Notes under the pieces: model-generated
What the model was told of the DNA's origin: nothing
Seen by the model: only the letters and a program-made list of their open reading frames with translations
Databases searched by the model: none
Shown: piece by piece, positions 26,806 to 34,670 of the stretch
Layout of the letters: each line of letters opens with the position of its first letter
How positions within the stretch are numbered: the first letter of the stretch is position 1
Source: Nocardioides agariphilus
GTDB lineage: Bacteria; Actinomycetota; Actinomycetes; Propionibacteriales; Nocardioidaceae
NCBI RefSeq assembly: GCF_015352445.1
Contig: NZ_JADKPO010000006.1
Location: 115,778-179,777, forward strand
Reading direction: 5' to 3'
Length of the DNA stretch: 64,000 nucleotides
Made by a program: the position numbers and the translations under genes

Positions 26806-26811
26806 AGCGTA
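26806..26811 (-). promoter_or_regulatory. Leaderless -10 box of a methyltransferase gene
   Basis: TACGCT on the minus strand, then CGGCCC, then GTG at 26799. It defines the start of the methyltransferase gene, which otherwise lies in a much longer open frame. Confidence 0.6.
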
Positions 26812-26842
26812 CGCCGGTTGGACCGCTGGTCGGTCGCCCGCG

Positions 26843-26848
26843 TAGACT
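26843..26848 (+). promoter_or_regulatory. Candidate -10 box of rpsA
   Basis: TAGACT, about 175 bases before the rpsA ATG, with TTGGAC at 26818-26823 as a loosely spaced -35. It implies a long leader, which could carry S1 autoregulation. Confidence 0.4.
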
Positions 26849-27024
26849 CGGCCGCTGCGCCAGGCGTCTGCTGGGTTCCCGGACCGAGCGGACCCCAGCT
26901 CGCTACTTGCGCATCGTTCGCCCAGTGGTCTGACCCGGTCCGGCCCCACGAACACCGTCGGTGGTGAAACAGGCTCCTGCGCGTGCCCGCACGATATCTG
27001 TCCACCCAAGGGAATCCCTCTTAT

Positions 27025-28506
27025 ATGACGAGCAGCACCTACGCCTCCACGCTTGCCGACTACGACGCGCCCCAGGTGGCCGTCAACGACATCGGCTCGG
27101 AGGAAGACTTCCTCGCCGCGATCGACGAGACCATCAAGTACTTCAACGACGGTGACATCGTGGATGGCACCATCGTCAAGGTCGACCGGGACGAGGTCCT
27201 GCTCGACATCGGCTACAAGACCGAGGGTGTCATTCCCTCGCGCGAGCTCTCGATCAAGCACGACGTCGACCCCAACGAGGTCGTCTCCGTCGGCGACAAG
27301 GTCGAGGCCCTGGTCCTCCAGAAGGAGGACAAGGAAGGCCGCCTGATCCTGTCCAAGAAGCGCGCACAGTACGAACGCGCCTGGGGCACCATCGAGCAGG
27401 TCAAGGAGGAGGACGGCGTCGTCGAGGGCACCGTCATCGAGGTCGTCAAGGGCGGCCTGATCCTCGACATCGGCCTGCGCGGCTTCCTGCCGGCCTCGCT
27501 GGTGGAGATGCGTCGCGTGCGCGACCTCCAGCCCTACGTCGGCCAGACGCTCGAGGCGAAGATCATCGAGCTCGACAAGAACCGCAACAACGTGGTGCTG
27601 TCGCGTCGCGCGTGGCTGGAGCAGACCCAGTCCGAGGTGCGGCACGGGTTCCTCACCCAGCTGCAGAAGGGCCAGATCCGCAAGGGTGTCGTGTCCTCGA
27701 TCGTCAACTTCGGTGCGTTCGTCGACCTCGGCGGCGTCGACGGTCTGGTGCATGTCTCCGAGCTGTCCTGGAAGCACATCGACCACCCCTCGGAGGTCGT
27801 GGCCGTCGGTGACGAGGTCACCGTCGAGGTGCTCGACGTCGACATGGACCGCGAGCGGGTCTCGCTGTCGCTCAAGGCGACGCAGGAGGACCCCTGGCAG
27901 CACTTCGCCCGCACCCACCAGATCGGCCAGATCGTGCCGGGCAAGGTCACCAAGCTGGTGCCCTTCGGCTCGTTCGTCCGCGTCGAGGAGGGGATCGAGG
28001 GTCTGGTGCACATCTCCGAGCTGGCCGAGCGCCACGTGGAGATCCCGGAGCAGGTCGTCCAGGTCGACGACGACGTGATGGTCAAGATCATCGACATCGA
28101 CCTCGAGCGTCGCCGGATCTCGCTGTCGCTCAAGCAGGCCAACGACACGGCTGCTGCCACCGAGGTCGAGGACTTCGACCCGACGCTCTACGGCATGGCG
28201 GCGACCTACGACGCCGAGGGCAACTACGTCTACCCCGACGGCTTCGACCCCGAGACGGGCGAGTGGCTCGAGGGCTTCGACGAGCAGCGCGCGGCCTGGG
28301 AGGAGCAGTACGCCCGGGCGCACGAGCGCTGGGAGGCCCACGTCAAGCAGCAGGCGGAGGCCAAGGTGGCCGAGGCCGCCGCGAGCGAGCCGACCTCCTA
28401 CTCCTCCGACTCCGGGGACGACGCCGCGGTCGAGGAGACCTCGGGCAGCCTGGCTTCCGACGAGGCCCTGCAGGCGCTGCGCGAGAAGCTCACCGGCGGC
28501 AACTGA
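27025..28506 (+). CDS. rpsA: 30S ribosomal protein S1
   Basis: 493 aa with four S1 RNA-binding repeats at about 43-112, 130-195, 215-283 and 300-370, as usual in actinobacteria (six in E. coli). Repeat endings such as RVSLSLKATQEDPW and RRISLSLKQAND are clear. The C-terminal 120 residues are acidic and low in complexity. It unwinds and docks mRNA on the 30S subunit, although leaderless mRNAs, abundant here, do not depend on it. The ATG 27025 has AAGGGA about 11 bases upstream. A strong terminator follows 14 bases after the stop. Confidence 0.97.
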   Translation: MTSSTYASTLADYDAPQVAVNDIGSEEDFLAAIDETIKYFNDGDIVDGTIVKVDRDEVLLDIGYKTEGVIPSRELSIKHDVDPNEVVSVGDKVEALVLQKEDKEGRLILSKKRAQYERAWGTIEQVKEEDGVVEGTVIEVVKGGLILDIGLRGFLPASLVEMRRVRDLQPYVGQTLEAKIIELDKNRNNVVLSRRAWLEQTQSEVRHGFLTQLQKGQIRKGVVSSIVNFGAFVDLGGVDGLVHVSELSWKHIDHPSEVVAVGDEVTVEVLDVDMDRERVSLSLKATQEDPWQHFARTHQIGQIVPGKVTKLVPFGSFVRVEEGIEGLVHISELAERHVEIPEQVVQVDDDVMVKIIDIDLERRRISLSLKQANDTAAATEVEDFDPTLYGMAATYDAEGNYVYPDGFDPETGEWLEGFDEQRAAWEEQYARAHERWEAHVKQQAEAKVAEAAASEPTSYSSDSGDDAAVEETSGSLASDEALQALREKLTGGN

Positions 28507-28520
28507 CGCACGCACAGCAA

Positions 28521-28555
28521 CAGGCCCGGCCACTCCCCGTGAGTGGCCGGGCCTG
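28521..28555 (+). terminator. Intrinsic terminator of rpsA
   Basis: A perfect 15-bp stem (CAGGCCCGGCCACTC with its complement) and a five-base loop, then TGTGCTTTG. It ends the rpsA transcript. Confidence 0.85.
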
Positions 28556-28590
28556 TGCTTTGCCCCCGTGGCGCTGGATCGATGACGTCG

Positions 28591-28740
28591 TCACCGGCCG
28601 GCGGCGGGAGAGGCGAACTGCGGGTCCTGGAAGTGGGACTGAGGCGGAGCGGCCGGGCCGCGTCCGTCGTGGAGGAGCAGGTCGATCGTCCGGGCGGCCA
28701 GCGCGGCGGCGATCACGAGGATGATGAGCAAGTAGGTCAT
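28591..28740 (-). CDS. Tiny single-pass membrane protein
   Basis: 49 aa: helix TYLLIILVIAAALAARTIDLLL followed by a short Pro/Gln-rich tail. An ATG four codons earlier (28752) is an alternative start. It is divergent from the GlxA-type regulator with a perfect palindrome between them, which suggests it is that regulator's target. No known family recognised. The hydrophobic helix and short basic tail make it a credible gene, but coding is not proven. Confidence 0.5.
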   Translation of the reverse strand: MTYLLIILVIAAALAARTIDLLLHDGRGPAAPPQSHFQDPQFASPAAGR

Positions 28741-28766
28741 GGCAGTAATCATGCAGTCATCGCGAT

Positions 28767-28784
28767 CCTGCCACGAGTGGCAGG
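28767..28784. promoter_or_regulatory. Palindromic operator candidate between tiny membrane gene and GlxA-type regulator
   Basis: CCTGCCAC-GA-GTGGCAGG is a perfect 8+8 palindrome. It sits where the -35 box of the plus-strand promoter (TATAGT at 28794-28799) should be, so a bound protein would block that promoter. Confidence 0.55.
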
Positions 28785-28833
28785 AAAGACACCTATAGTT
28801 GATTTTCTGCCAAGGTTGCGGCACCCTGAGTGC

Positions 28834-29811
28834 GTGCCGAAGCCGACCTCCCTGCCGCTCGTCAACAAGGTCGCCGTGATCGTCCAGGACAACGCCGAGC
28901 CGTTCGGTCTCGGCGCACTGGTGGAGGTGTGGGGCGAGCCCGAGCACCCCGAGGACCAGGCGCCGGTCTTCGACTTCCAGGTCTGCACGCCCCGCCCGGG
29001 TCGCGTCAAGGGCAGGTCCGACTACGACCTGTTCGTCGAGCGCGGGCTGGAGGCCACCCTCGATGCAGACCTGGTGTGCCTGGCACCCCACTACGACTTC
29101 CTCGACCACGACCCAACCGTGATCGAGGCGATCCAGGCAGCCGATGCGCGCGGCGCGATGCTCTACGCGCACTGCTCGGGCACTTTCGAACTCGGCGCCG
29201 CGGGTCTGCTCGACGGCCGCGAGTGCACGACCCACTGGCGATACACCAGCCTGCTGGAGAAGATGTACCCCGAGGCCAAGGTGCGTCCCGACGTCCTCTA
29301 CTGCCACGACGACAACGTCATGACCGGGGCCGGCTCGGCGGCTGGCATCGATGCCTCCCTCCACCTGATGCGCGACCTCTACGGCGCGCGAGTGGCCGCC
29401 ACGGTGGCGCGTCGCATCGTCGTGCCACCCCACCGTGACGGGGGTCAGGCCCAGTACATCCAGCACGCCGTCGCCGAGTGCGACACCGAGACCTTCGGCC
29501 CGCTGCTCGAGTGGATCCTGGGCCACCTCGAGGAGGACCTCGACGTGCCGACCCTGGCCCACAAGTCGCTGATGTCCCCGCGCACCTTCGCCCGTCGCTT
29601 CCGCGCCGAGACCGGCGCGACCCCCCACTCGTGGGTGACCCAGCAGCGGGTGTTGCGCGCCGAGCAGCTGCTCGAGGAGACCGACCGGCCGGTGGAATGG
29701 ATCGCCGACCAGGTCGGCTTCGGCAACGCCGCGGCCCTGCGTCACCACTTCACCCGCGTGCGCGGCGTCTCTCCCCAGCAGTACCGCCGAACCTTCAGCC
29801 GCACCGCCTGA
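28834..29811 (+). CDS. GlxA family transcriptional regulator (DJ-1/PfpI plus AraC HTH)
   Basis: 325 aa from a GTG at 28834, the first start after the TATAGT promoter box. Residues about 8-185 form a DJ-1/PfpI-like sensor domain (VAVIVQDNAEPFGLGALVEVWG, and the nucleophile-elbow region LYAHCSGTFELGAAGLLDGRECTTHW with Cys). Residues about 215-320 form an AraC-type double HTH (LAHKSLMSPRTFARRFRAETGATPHSWVTQQRV, then IADQVGFGNAAALRHHFTRVRGVSPQQYRRTF). Such proteins activate catabolic or stress genes on binding an unknown ligand. The divergent tiny membrane gene is the likely target. Confidence 0.9.
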   Translation: MPKPTSLPLVNKVAVIVQDNAEPFGLGALVEVWGEPEHPEDQAPVFDFQVCTPRPGRVKGRSDYDLFVERGLEATLDADLVCLAPHYDFLDHDPTVIEAIQAADARGAMLYAHCSGTFELGAAGLLDGRECTTHWRYTSLLEKMYPEAKVRPDVLYCHDDNVMTGAGSAAGIDASLHLMRDLYGARVAATVARRIVVPPHRDGGQAQYIQHAVAECDTETFGPLLEWILGHLEEDLDVPTLAHKSLMSPRTFARRFRAETGATPHSWVTQQRVLRAEQLLEETDRPVEWIADQVGFGNAAALRHHFTRVRGVSPQQYRRTFSRTA

Positions 29812-29821
29812 CCCCCAACCG

Positions 29822-29875
29822 CGATTCGTCAGCGATCCTGCGGGTAGCTGCAGCGGAGCGGACCCTGACGAATCG
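29822..29875. repeat. Inverted repeat of 11 bp with 32-base spacer
   Basis: CGATTCGTCAG (29822-29832) and its exact complement CTGACGAATCG (29865-29875) flank 32 bases. It may be a long-loop terminator of the GlxA-type gene or paired binding half-sites. The rest of the gap up to 29977 shows nothing recognisable. Confidence 0.5.
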
Positions 29876-29977
29876 GTGGTCAGGCGGCGGCGAGAGCTCG
29901 CGCACGCCCAGGTGCCGTGACCACATCCATGCGACCGCCCTTTCTGAGGTCTCCCGGAAGTCTGGTGAAGATGCTGA

Positions 29978-30000
29978 GGATACCTCATCATGAGGTATCC
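29978..30000. promoter_or_regulatory. MarR operator
   Basis: GGATACCTCA-TCA-TGAGGTATCC is a perfect 10-bp inverted repeat with a three-base centre. Its right arm covers the -35 position of the marR promoter (-10 box at 30015), as expected for an autorepressing MarR protein. Confidence 0.75.
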
Positions 30001-30014
30001 AGTGAAAGTGCCGT

Positions 30015-30020
30015 TATGCT
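30015..30020 (+). promoter_or_regulatory. Leaderless -10 box of marR-coaE
   Basis: TATGCT, then GCCTGC, then the ATG at 30027. The operator at 29978-30000 overlaps the matching -35 site. Confidence 0.65.
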
Positions 30021-30026
30021 GCCTGC

Positions 30027-30440
30027 ATGCACCAGCCCGAGACGACCGGCGACCTGCTGATGGGTACTGCGCGCCGGTTGCGCCGCGAGTTCGGCACAGC
30101 GTTGGTCCACGATGGGGTCACCCCGGCTCAGGCCAGGGCGCTGCGCAGCGTCATGGAGGCGGGTGCGCTGCGCCCCTCCGCACTGGCTGAGCACCTCGAC
30201 ATCGCCGCTCGCTCGGCGACCGAGGTGGTCGACGCACTCGAGGAGCAGGGGCTGGTCGAGCGGCGCCCCGACCCGGACGACCGCCGGGCGACCCTGGTCA
30301 CACCCACGCGTGCGGCCAAGACCGAGCTCGCCCAGGTGGATCGCCTGCGCCGGGCCCAGACCGAGCGCTTCCTCGCGGTGCTCAGCGATGCCGACCGGGC
30401 GGAGCTGGACCGAATCCTGCGGATCCTGGTGGACCAGTGA
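30027..30440 (+). CDS. MarR family transcriptional regulator
   Basis: 137-aa winged-helix regulator: [47 protein letters not shown] contains the recognition helix and the wing with the DxRR motif of MarR proteins. N- and C-terminal helices form the dimer. A perfect palindrome lies across its own promoter. Its stop overlaps the coaE start (GTGA), so the essential CoA enzyme is read from the same message. The ligand is unknown. Confidence 0.93.
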   Translation: MHQPETTGDLLMGTARRLRREFGTALVHDGVTPAQARALRSVMEAGALRPSALAEHLDIAARSATEVVDALEEQGLVERRPDPDDRRATLVTPTRAAKTELAQVDRLRRAQTERFLAVLSDADRAELDRILRILVDQ

Positions 30441-31033
30441 GGGTGGGACTGACCGGGGGAGTGGCCTCCGGCAAGAGCACGGTGTCGGCGATGCTGGCCG
30501 AGCTGGGTGCGGTGGTCATCGACGCCGACGCGCTCGCTCGTGAGGTGGTAGCACCCGGCAGCGACGGCCTTGCTGCCGTCGTCGACGTCTTCGGGCTCGA
30601 GGTGCTCGGGCCAGACGGGGGCCTGGACCGACCCAAGCTGGGCGCGATCGTGTTCGCCGATCCCGACAAGCGCAAAGCGCTGGAGGCGATCGTCCACCCG
30701 CGGGTCCGGGCGCGCGCTGCCGAGATGGAGGCTGCGGCACCTCCGGGAGCGATCGTCGTGCACGACATCCCGCTGCTCACCGAGACCGGGCAGGCTCCGA
30801 CCTTCGACGCGGTCGTCGTGGTCGACGTACCCGTCGAGGTACAGGTCGACCGGATGGTCCGGATCCGGGGGATGCGTCCCGAGGACGCCCGTGCCCGGGT
30901 CGCCGCCCAGGCGCGTCGAGAGGATCGCCTGGCTGTCGCGACCTACGTCATCGACAACACCGCGAGCCTCGAGGACCTCAGAGCGCAGGTCGAGCAGGTC
31001 TACGCCGAGCTCAGCGAACGATCGAGTCCCTGA
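30437..31033 (+). CDS. coaE: Dephospho-CoA kinase
   Basis: 198 aa. Last step of coenzyme A synthesis: ATP-dependent phosphorylation of the 3'-OH of dephospho-CoA. The P-loop GGVASGKST is at 7-15, followed by the family motif [13 protein letters not shown], and later [15 protein letters not shown] and the lid region [17 protein letters not shown]. It lacks the C-terminal GrpB-like extension of mycobacterial CoaE. The GTG start overlaps marR. Its last 23 bases overlap the 3' end of the convergent secreted-protein gene. Confidence 0.96.
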   Translation: MRVGLTGGVASGKSTVSAMLAELGAVVIDADALAREVVAPGSDGLAAVVDVFGLEVLGPDGGLDRPKLGAIVFADPDKRKALEAIVHPRVRARAAEMEAAAPPGAIVVHDIPLLTETGQAPTFDAVVVVDVPVEVQVDRMVRIRGMRPEDARARVAAQARREDRLAVATYVIDNTASLEDLRAQVEQVYAELSERSSP

Positions 31034-32039
31034 CGATCTTGCGTTCGCCGAGGAAGAAGATGCCGGGGCTGTTCTCGAACCCGTCGCTCGGGTTGTTCTT
31101 CAGCTTGGAGGACCGGATCACCAGGTCGCCGGTGCGGTCGTTGCTGACGAAGAAGATCGCGCCGCCTCCCTCGCGCGCGTGGTTGTCGGTCATGGTGGAG
31201 CCCGCGACGAGCACGTTGACGTCGTTGCCGTCCGCATAGATCGCGCCTCCCGACCCACCACCTGGCGTGCCCGGCCGTGCCGGGTTGGCCCCGCGGCCGA
31301 TCGCCCGGTTGTCGGTGAAGGTGCTGTTGTACACCTCCCACGACACCCCGATGCTGCTCAGCGCGGCCCCGTTGCTGCAGCGGCCGCCGGTGAAGCGACT
31401 GTTGACCACGTAGACCGGCAGGCCGTGGTACTGGGACAGCGCGCGGACGGCGGCACCGCCCAGGTCGGCGCCGGTCCGGTCGCAGCGGTTGGCGTCGAAC
31501 GCGACGTCGACGATCTTGAGCCGACCCCCGCGGACGAACACCGCACCGCCGCCACCGCCCTCGTAGGTCAGTCCCGTCGAGTCCCCGTCGGTGAGCGTCA
31601 GGTGCTGCAGCACGAGCTTGGGCGAGGCCTGGTCGTCGCAGTGGTCGGTGGTCCAGGTCTGCCTCTGGTCACAGGAGTTCTGGTACAGGATCCGGCGCTG
31701 ACCGCCCCCGCTCAGTGTCACCAGCCCGCGTCCGTCGAGCACCACTCGCCTGCTGGTGTTGACGACCTTCGCTGTGCGCGTCATCACGATGGTGATCGGG
31801 TCAGGGCCGCACCGGAACCTGATCACACCACCTCTGGCGACGGCGCGTACGACGGCGCGCGACGTGCAGCTGGCCGGCGTGCCGTTGCCGACCCACCGGT
31901 CCGGCTGGGAGGTGTCGACCGCTCGCGCCGCCTTGGGCACCGGCACGGGTGAGCCCGGGTCGGCGTACGAGGGATGAACGCAGGCAAGCAGCCCGGAGAG
32001 GGCGAGGCTCGAGACCAGCAAGCGCCTGAAATGCGGCAT
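31011..32039 (-). CDS. Secreted right-handed beta-helix-like protein
   Basis: 342 aa with a signal peptide ([22 protein letters not shown], about 4-25; a Cys near the end could also make it a lipoprotein). The body is built of short strands with repeated Asn/Gly turns ([76 protein letters not shown]), the pattern of parallel beta-helix proteins such as pectate-lyase-like or polymorphic outer-membrane repeats. No catalytic motif is recognised. The start at 32039 is set by a leaderless box (TAGGGT, seven bases upstream) that sits inside the sigma gene's terminator. Confidence 0.8.
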   Translation of the reverse strand: MPHFRRLLVSSLALSGLLACVHPSYADPGSPVPVPKAARAVDTSQPDRWVGNGTPASCTSRAVVRAVARGGVIRFRCGPDPITIVMTRTAKVVNTSRRVVLDGRGLVTLSGGGQRRILYQNSCDQRQTWTTDHCDDQASPKLVLQHLTLTDGDSTGLTYEGGGGGAVFVRGGRLKIVDVAFDANRCDRTGADLGGAAVRALSQYHGLPVYVVNSRFTGGRCSNGAALSSIGVSWEVYNSTFTDNRAIGRGANPARPGTPGGGSGGAIYADGNDVNVLVAGSTMTDNHAREGGGAIFFVSNDRTGDLVIRSSKLKNNPSDGFENSPGIFFLGERKIVRDSIVR

Positions 32040-32067
32040 GGGACCGACCCTAGAACGGGTCGGTCCC
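32040..32067 (-). terminator. Terminator of the SigB-type gene with an embedded promoter
   Basis: A perfect 11-bp stem (GGGACCGACCC with its complement) and a six-base loop end one base before the next start codon. The minus-strand -10 box TAGGGT (32052-32047) of the downstream leaderless gene lies in its loop-side arm, so terminator and promoter share the same bases. Confidence 0.75.
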
Positions 32068-32114
32068 ACACCGGGTGCTGCCTGTGCTGGATCAGGCAGC
32101 CAGATGAGGCCCGA

Positions 32115-33071
<957 letters not shown>

Positions 33072-33285
33072 GGGGAACCTCTCTCCTGCTTTGCATGTGT
33101 GGCGGCCAACGATCAATTCGTGTCGCTGCCGTCACGGTGGTCACAACGTCTGACGGGACCGCGAGATTCCCTGGTAGGGGTTATTCGGAGCCGTCACCTG
33201 CACAGACGTGTGAGCGTCCCGTTGAGTTGCCAGGGCGGCGAACTCTCAGGGACTTCTCAGGGGTACCCAGGCGGATGGCAGGCGA

Positions 33286-33291
33286 TACCTT
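33286..33291 (+). promoter_or_regulatory. Leaderless -10 box of psuG
   Basis: TACCTT, then CTCCCG, then GTG at 33298. The rest of the 226-base gap to the sigma gene holds no gene. Confidence 0.6.
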
Positions 33292-33297
33292 CTCCCG

Positions 33298-34206
33298 GTG
33301 GTGAGCGCGATGCTGGTGGCCGAGCAGGTTCGTGAGGCCCTGGCCGGGGGCATTCCGGTCGTCGCGCTGGAGTCGACGATCTTCACCCACGGGCTGCCGC
33401 GCCCGCGCAACGTCGAGGTGGCACTGGCCGCCGAGGAGTCGCTACGGAGCGCCGGCGTCGTGCCAGCGACGATCGGCGTACTCGCGGGAGTCCCGACCGT
33501 GGGGCTGAGCACCGATCAGATCCGGTCCCTGGGTGCCGATGACGACGTGATGAAGGTCAGCCTGCGCGACCTGCCGATCGCCTCAGCCAAGGGACTCTCG
33601 GGCGGCACGACGGTCGCGGGCACGGCGTTCCTGGCCGCGAGGGCCGGCATCCCTGTCTTCGCGACGGGCGGGCTCGGTGGGGTTCACCGCGGCGCCTCCG
33701 AGACCTTCGACGAGTCGGCCGACCTCCCCGTGCTGGCGCGGACCTCGATCCTGATGGTCTCGGCAGGCGTGAAGTCCATTCTCGACATCGGCGCGAGCCT
33801 CGAGAGGCTGGAGACCTTGTCGATCACGCTGGTCGGCTACCGCACCACGAAGTTTCCGGGCTTCTACCTCGCCGACTCCGGCTTCGCCATCGACTACTCG
33901 GTGGACGACGCCCACGAGGCCGCCGACCTCGTGCGGGCCCGCGACGAGCTCGGCGCACCGGGCGCGATCCTGGTCGCCAACCCGGTGCCGGCCGAGCACG
34001 AGCTCGATCCCGCCGAGCACGATCGGGTGCTGCAGGAGGCCTTGGCAGCCATGGACGCCGCAGGGATCGGCGGGCACGACGTGACGCCCTACCTCCTCGA
34101 CCACGTCCAGCGAGCTACCGGCGGCCTCAGTCTCGACGTCAACGTGGCGGTCTACGAGAACAACGTGCGCCTGGCAGGCGAGATCGCGACCGCGCTCGCG
34201 GGCTAG
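33298..34206 (+). CDS. psuG: Pseudouridine-5'-phosphate glycosidase
   Basis: 302 aa. Cleaves pseudouridine 5'-phosphate to uracil and ribose 5-phosphate during pseudouridine breakdown. The family hallmarks are strong: VVALESTIFTHGLPRPRNVEVA near the N-terminus, PATIGVLAGVPTVGL, SGGTTVAGTAFLAARAGIPVFATGGLGGVHRGA, SAGVKSILDIGASLERLET and VANPVPAEHELD. The usual partner kinase (psuK) is not adjacent. GTG start fixed by the leaderless box at 33286. Confidence 0.95.
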   Translation: MVSAMLVAEQVREALAGGIPVVALESTIFTHGLPRPRNVEVALAAEESLRSAGVVPATIGVLAGVPTVGLSTDQIRSLGADDDVMKVSLRDLPIASAKGLSGGTTVAGTAFLAARAGIPVFATGGLGGVHRGASETFDESADLPVLARTSILMVSAGVKSILDIGASLERLETLSITLVGYRTTKFPGFYLADSGFAIDYSVDDAHEAADLVRARDELGAPGAILVANPVPAEHELDPAEHDRVLQEALAAMDAAGIGGHDVTPYLLDHVQRATGGLSLDVNVAVYENNVRLAGEIATALAG

Positions 34207-34213
34207 ACCGCTT

Positions 34214-34284
34214 CTCCACAGACGGGCGCACGTCCTGTGGACCGAGCGCCCCGGGCTGTGGACTGATGTGGGTGATTCTGTGGA
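34214..34284. repeat. Four CTGTGGA (DnaA-box-like) motifs spaced two helical turns apart
   Basis: The six-base core lies at TCCACA 34215-34220 (inverted), then TGTGGA at 34236-34241, 34257-34262 and 34279-34284; all four extend to CTGTGGA, and the last three to CTGTGGAC. Centre-to-centre spacing is 21, 21 and 22 bp. Read on the other strand they match the actinobacterial DnaA box TTGTCCACA at 7 or 8 of 9 bases. Confidence 0.6.
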
Positions 34285-34292
34285 CTCACCTG

Positions 34293-34566
34293 TTGACGAC
34301 CAGATCGGTCCAGAAAGTCGTGGTGAACCTCTTGCGAGAGGTCGCCCAACCCACGTAGAACTCTCCCTACCAACTCACCGCTTGCGGGGAGATGGGGAAC
34401 CGACAGGAGCGGAGATCCGCACCGCAGTCGGTCTCTTCGGAGGCCAATCGCGGCACCAGCCCGGTGACGGGGGTGGTGGGATCCGAGACCCGGTCGGGGA
34501 GACCGAAGTGTCACCGAACTGGTCAAGCCGAGGGGCCCTGCGATGCTCATACCATCGCCGGGCCCC
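34293..34566 (+). ncRNA. Candidate structured non-coding RNA
   Basis: A closing helix pairs 34298-34309 with 34513-34524 (11 bp, one A-A mismatch). Inside are hairpins at 34327-34342 (six bp, UGCG loop), 34399-34432 (six bp enclosing a GCGG/CCGC hairpin), 34454-34478 (nine bp, GUGA tetraloop of the GNRA class) and 34491-34505 (five bp). A terminator follows at 34532-34566. The GNRA loop forms only on the plus strand, and no plus-strand gene follows, which argues against a riboswitch. I cannot match it to tmRNA, RNase P RNA, SRP RNA or 6C RNA. The 5' end and promoter are uncertain. Confidence 0.45.
34532..34566 (+). terminator. Intrinsic terminator behind the candidate RNA
   Basis: GGGGCCC, mismatch, GCGATG pairs with CATCGC, mismatch, GGGCCCC around a seven-base loop, followed by CCCCACTTT. 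It could also stop the convergent MFS transcript from the other side. Confidence 0.7.
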
Positions 34567-34670
34567 CCCCACTTTCCGAGCCAGCTTGCGCGCCCATCGT
34601 CTCGGGACGTGCGCCGCCGTCGCAAGTCGCGCTCGTGAACTCTGCGTGACCGTCGAGAGTGCCCGCCTCG

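Larger units (their letters stand above)
34207..34670. other. Gene-free region with box array and structured RNA
   Basis: A 464-base gap between psuG and a convergent MFS gene. No open frame looks coding. It contains four phased CTGTGGA boxes (34214-34284), a folded RNA candidate (34293-34531) and its terminator (34532-34566), described separately. Confidence 0.7.

Noticed and set aside
34293-34566. tmRNA, RNase P RNA or a gene-linked riboswitch
   Set aside because: No tRNA-like end, no conserved RNase P core (GAGGAAAGUCC), and no plus-strand gene downstream.
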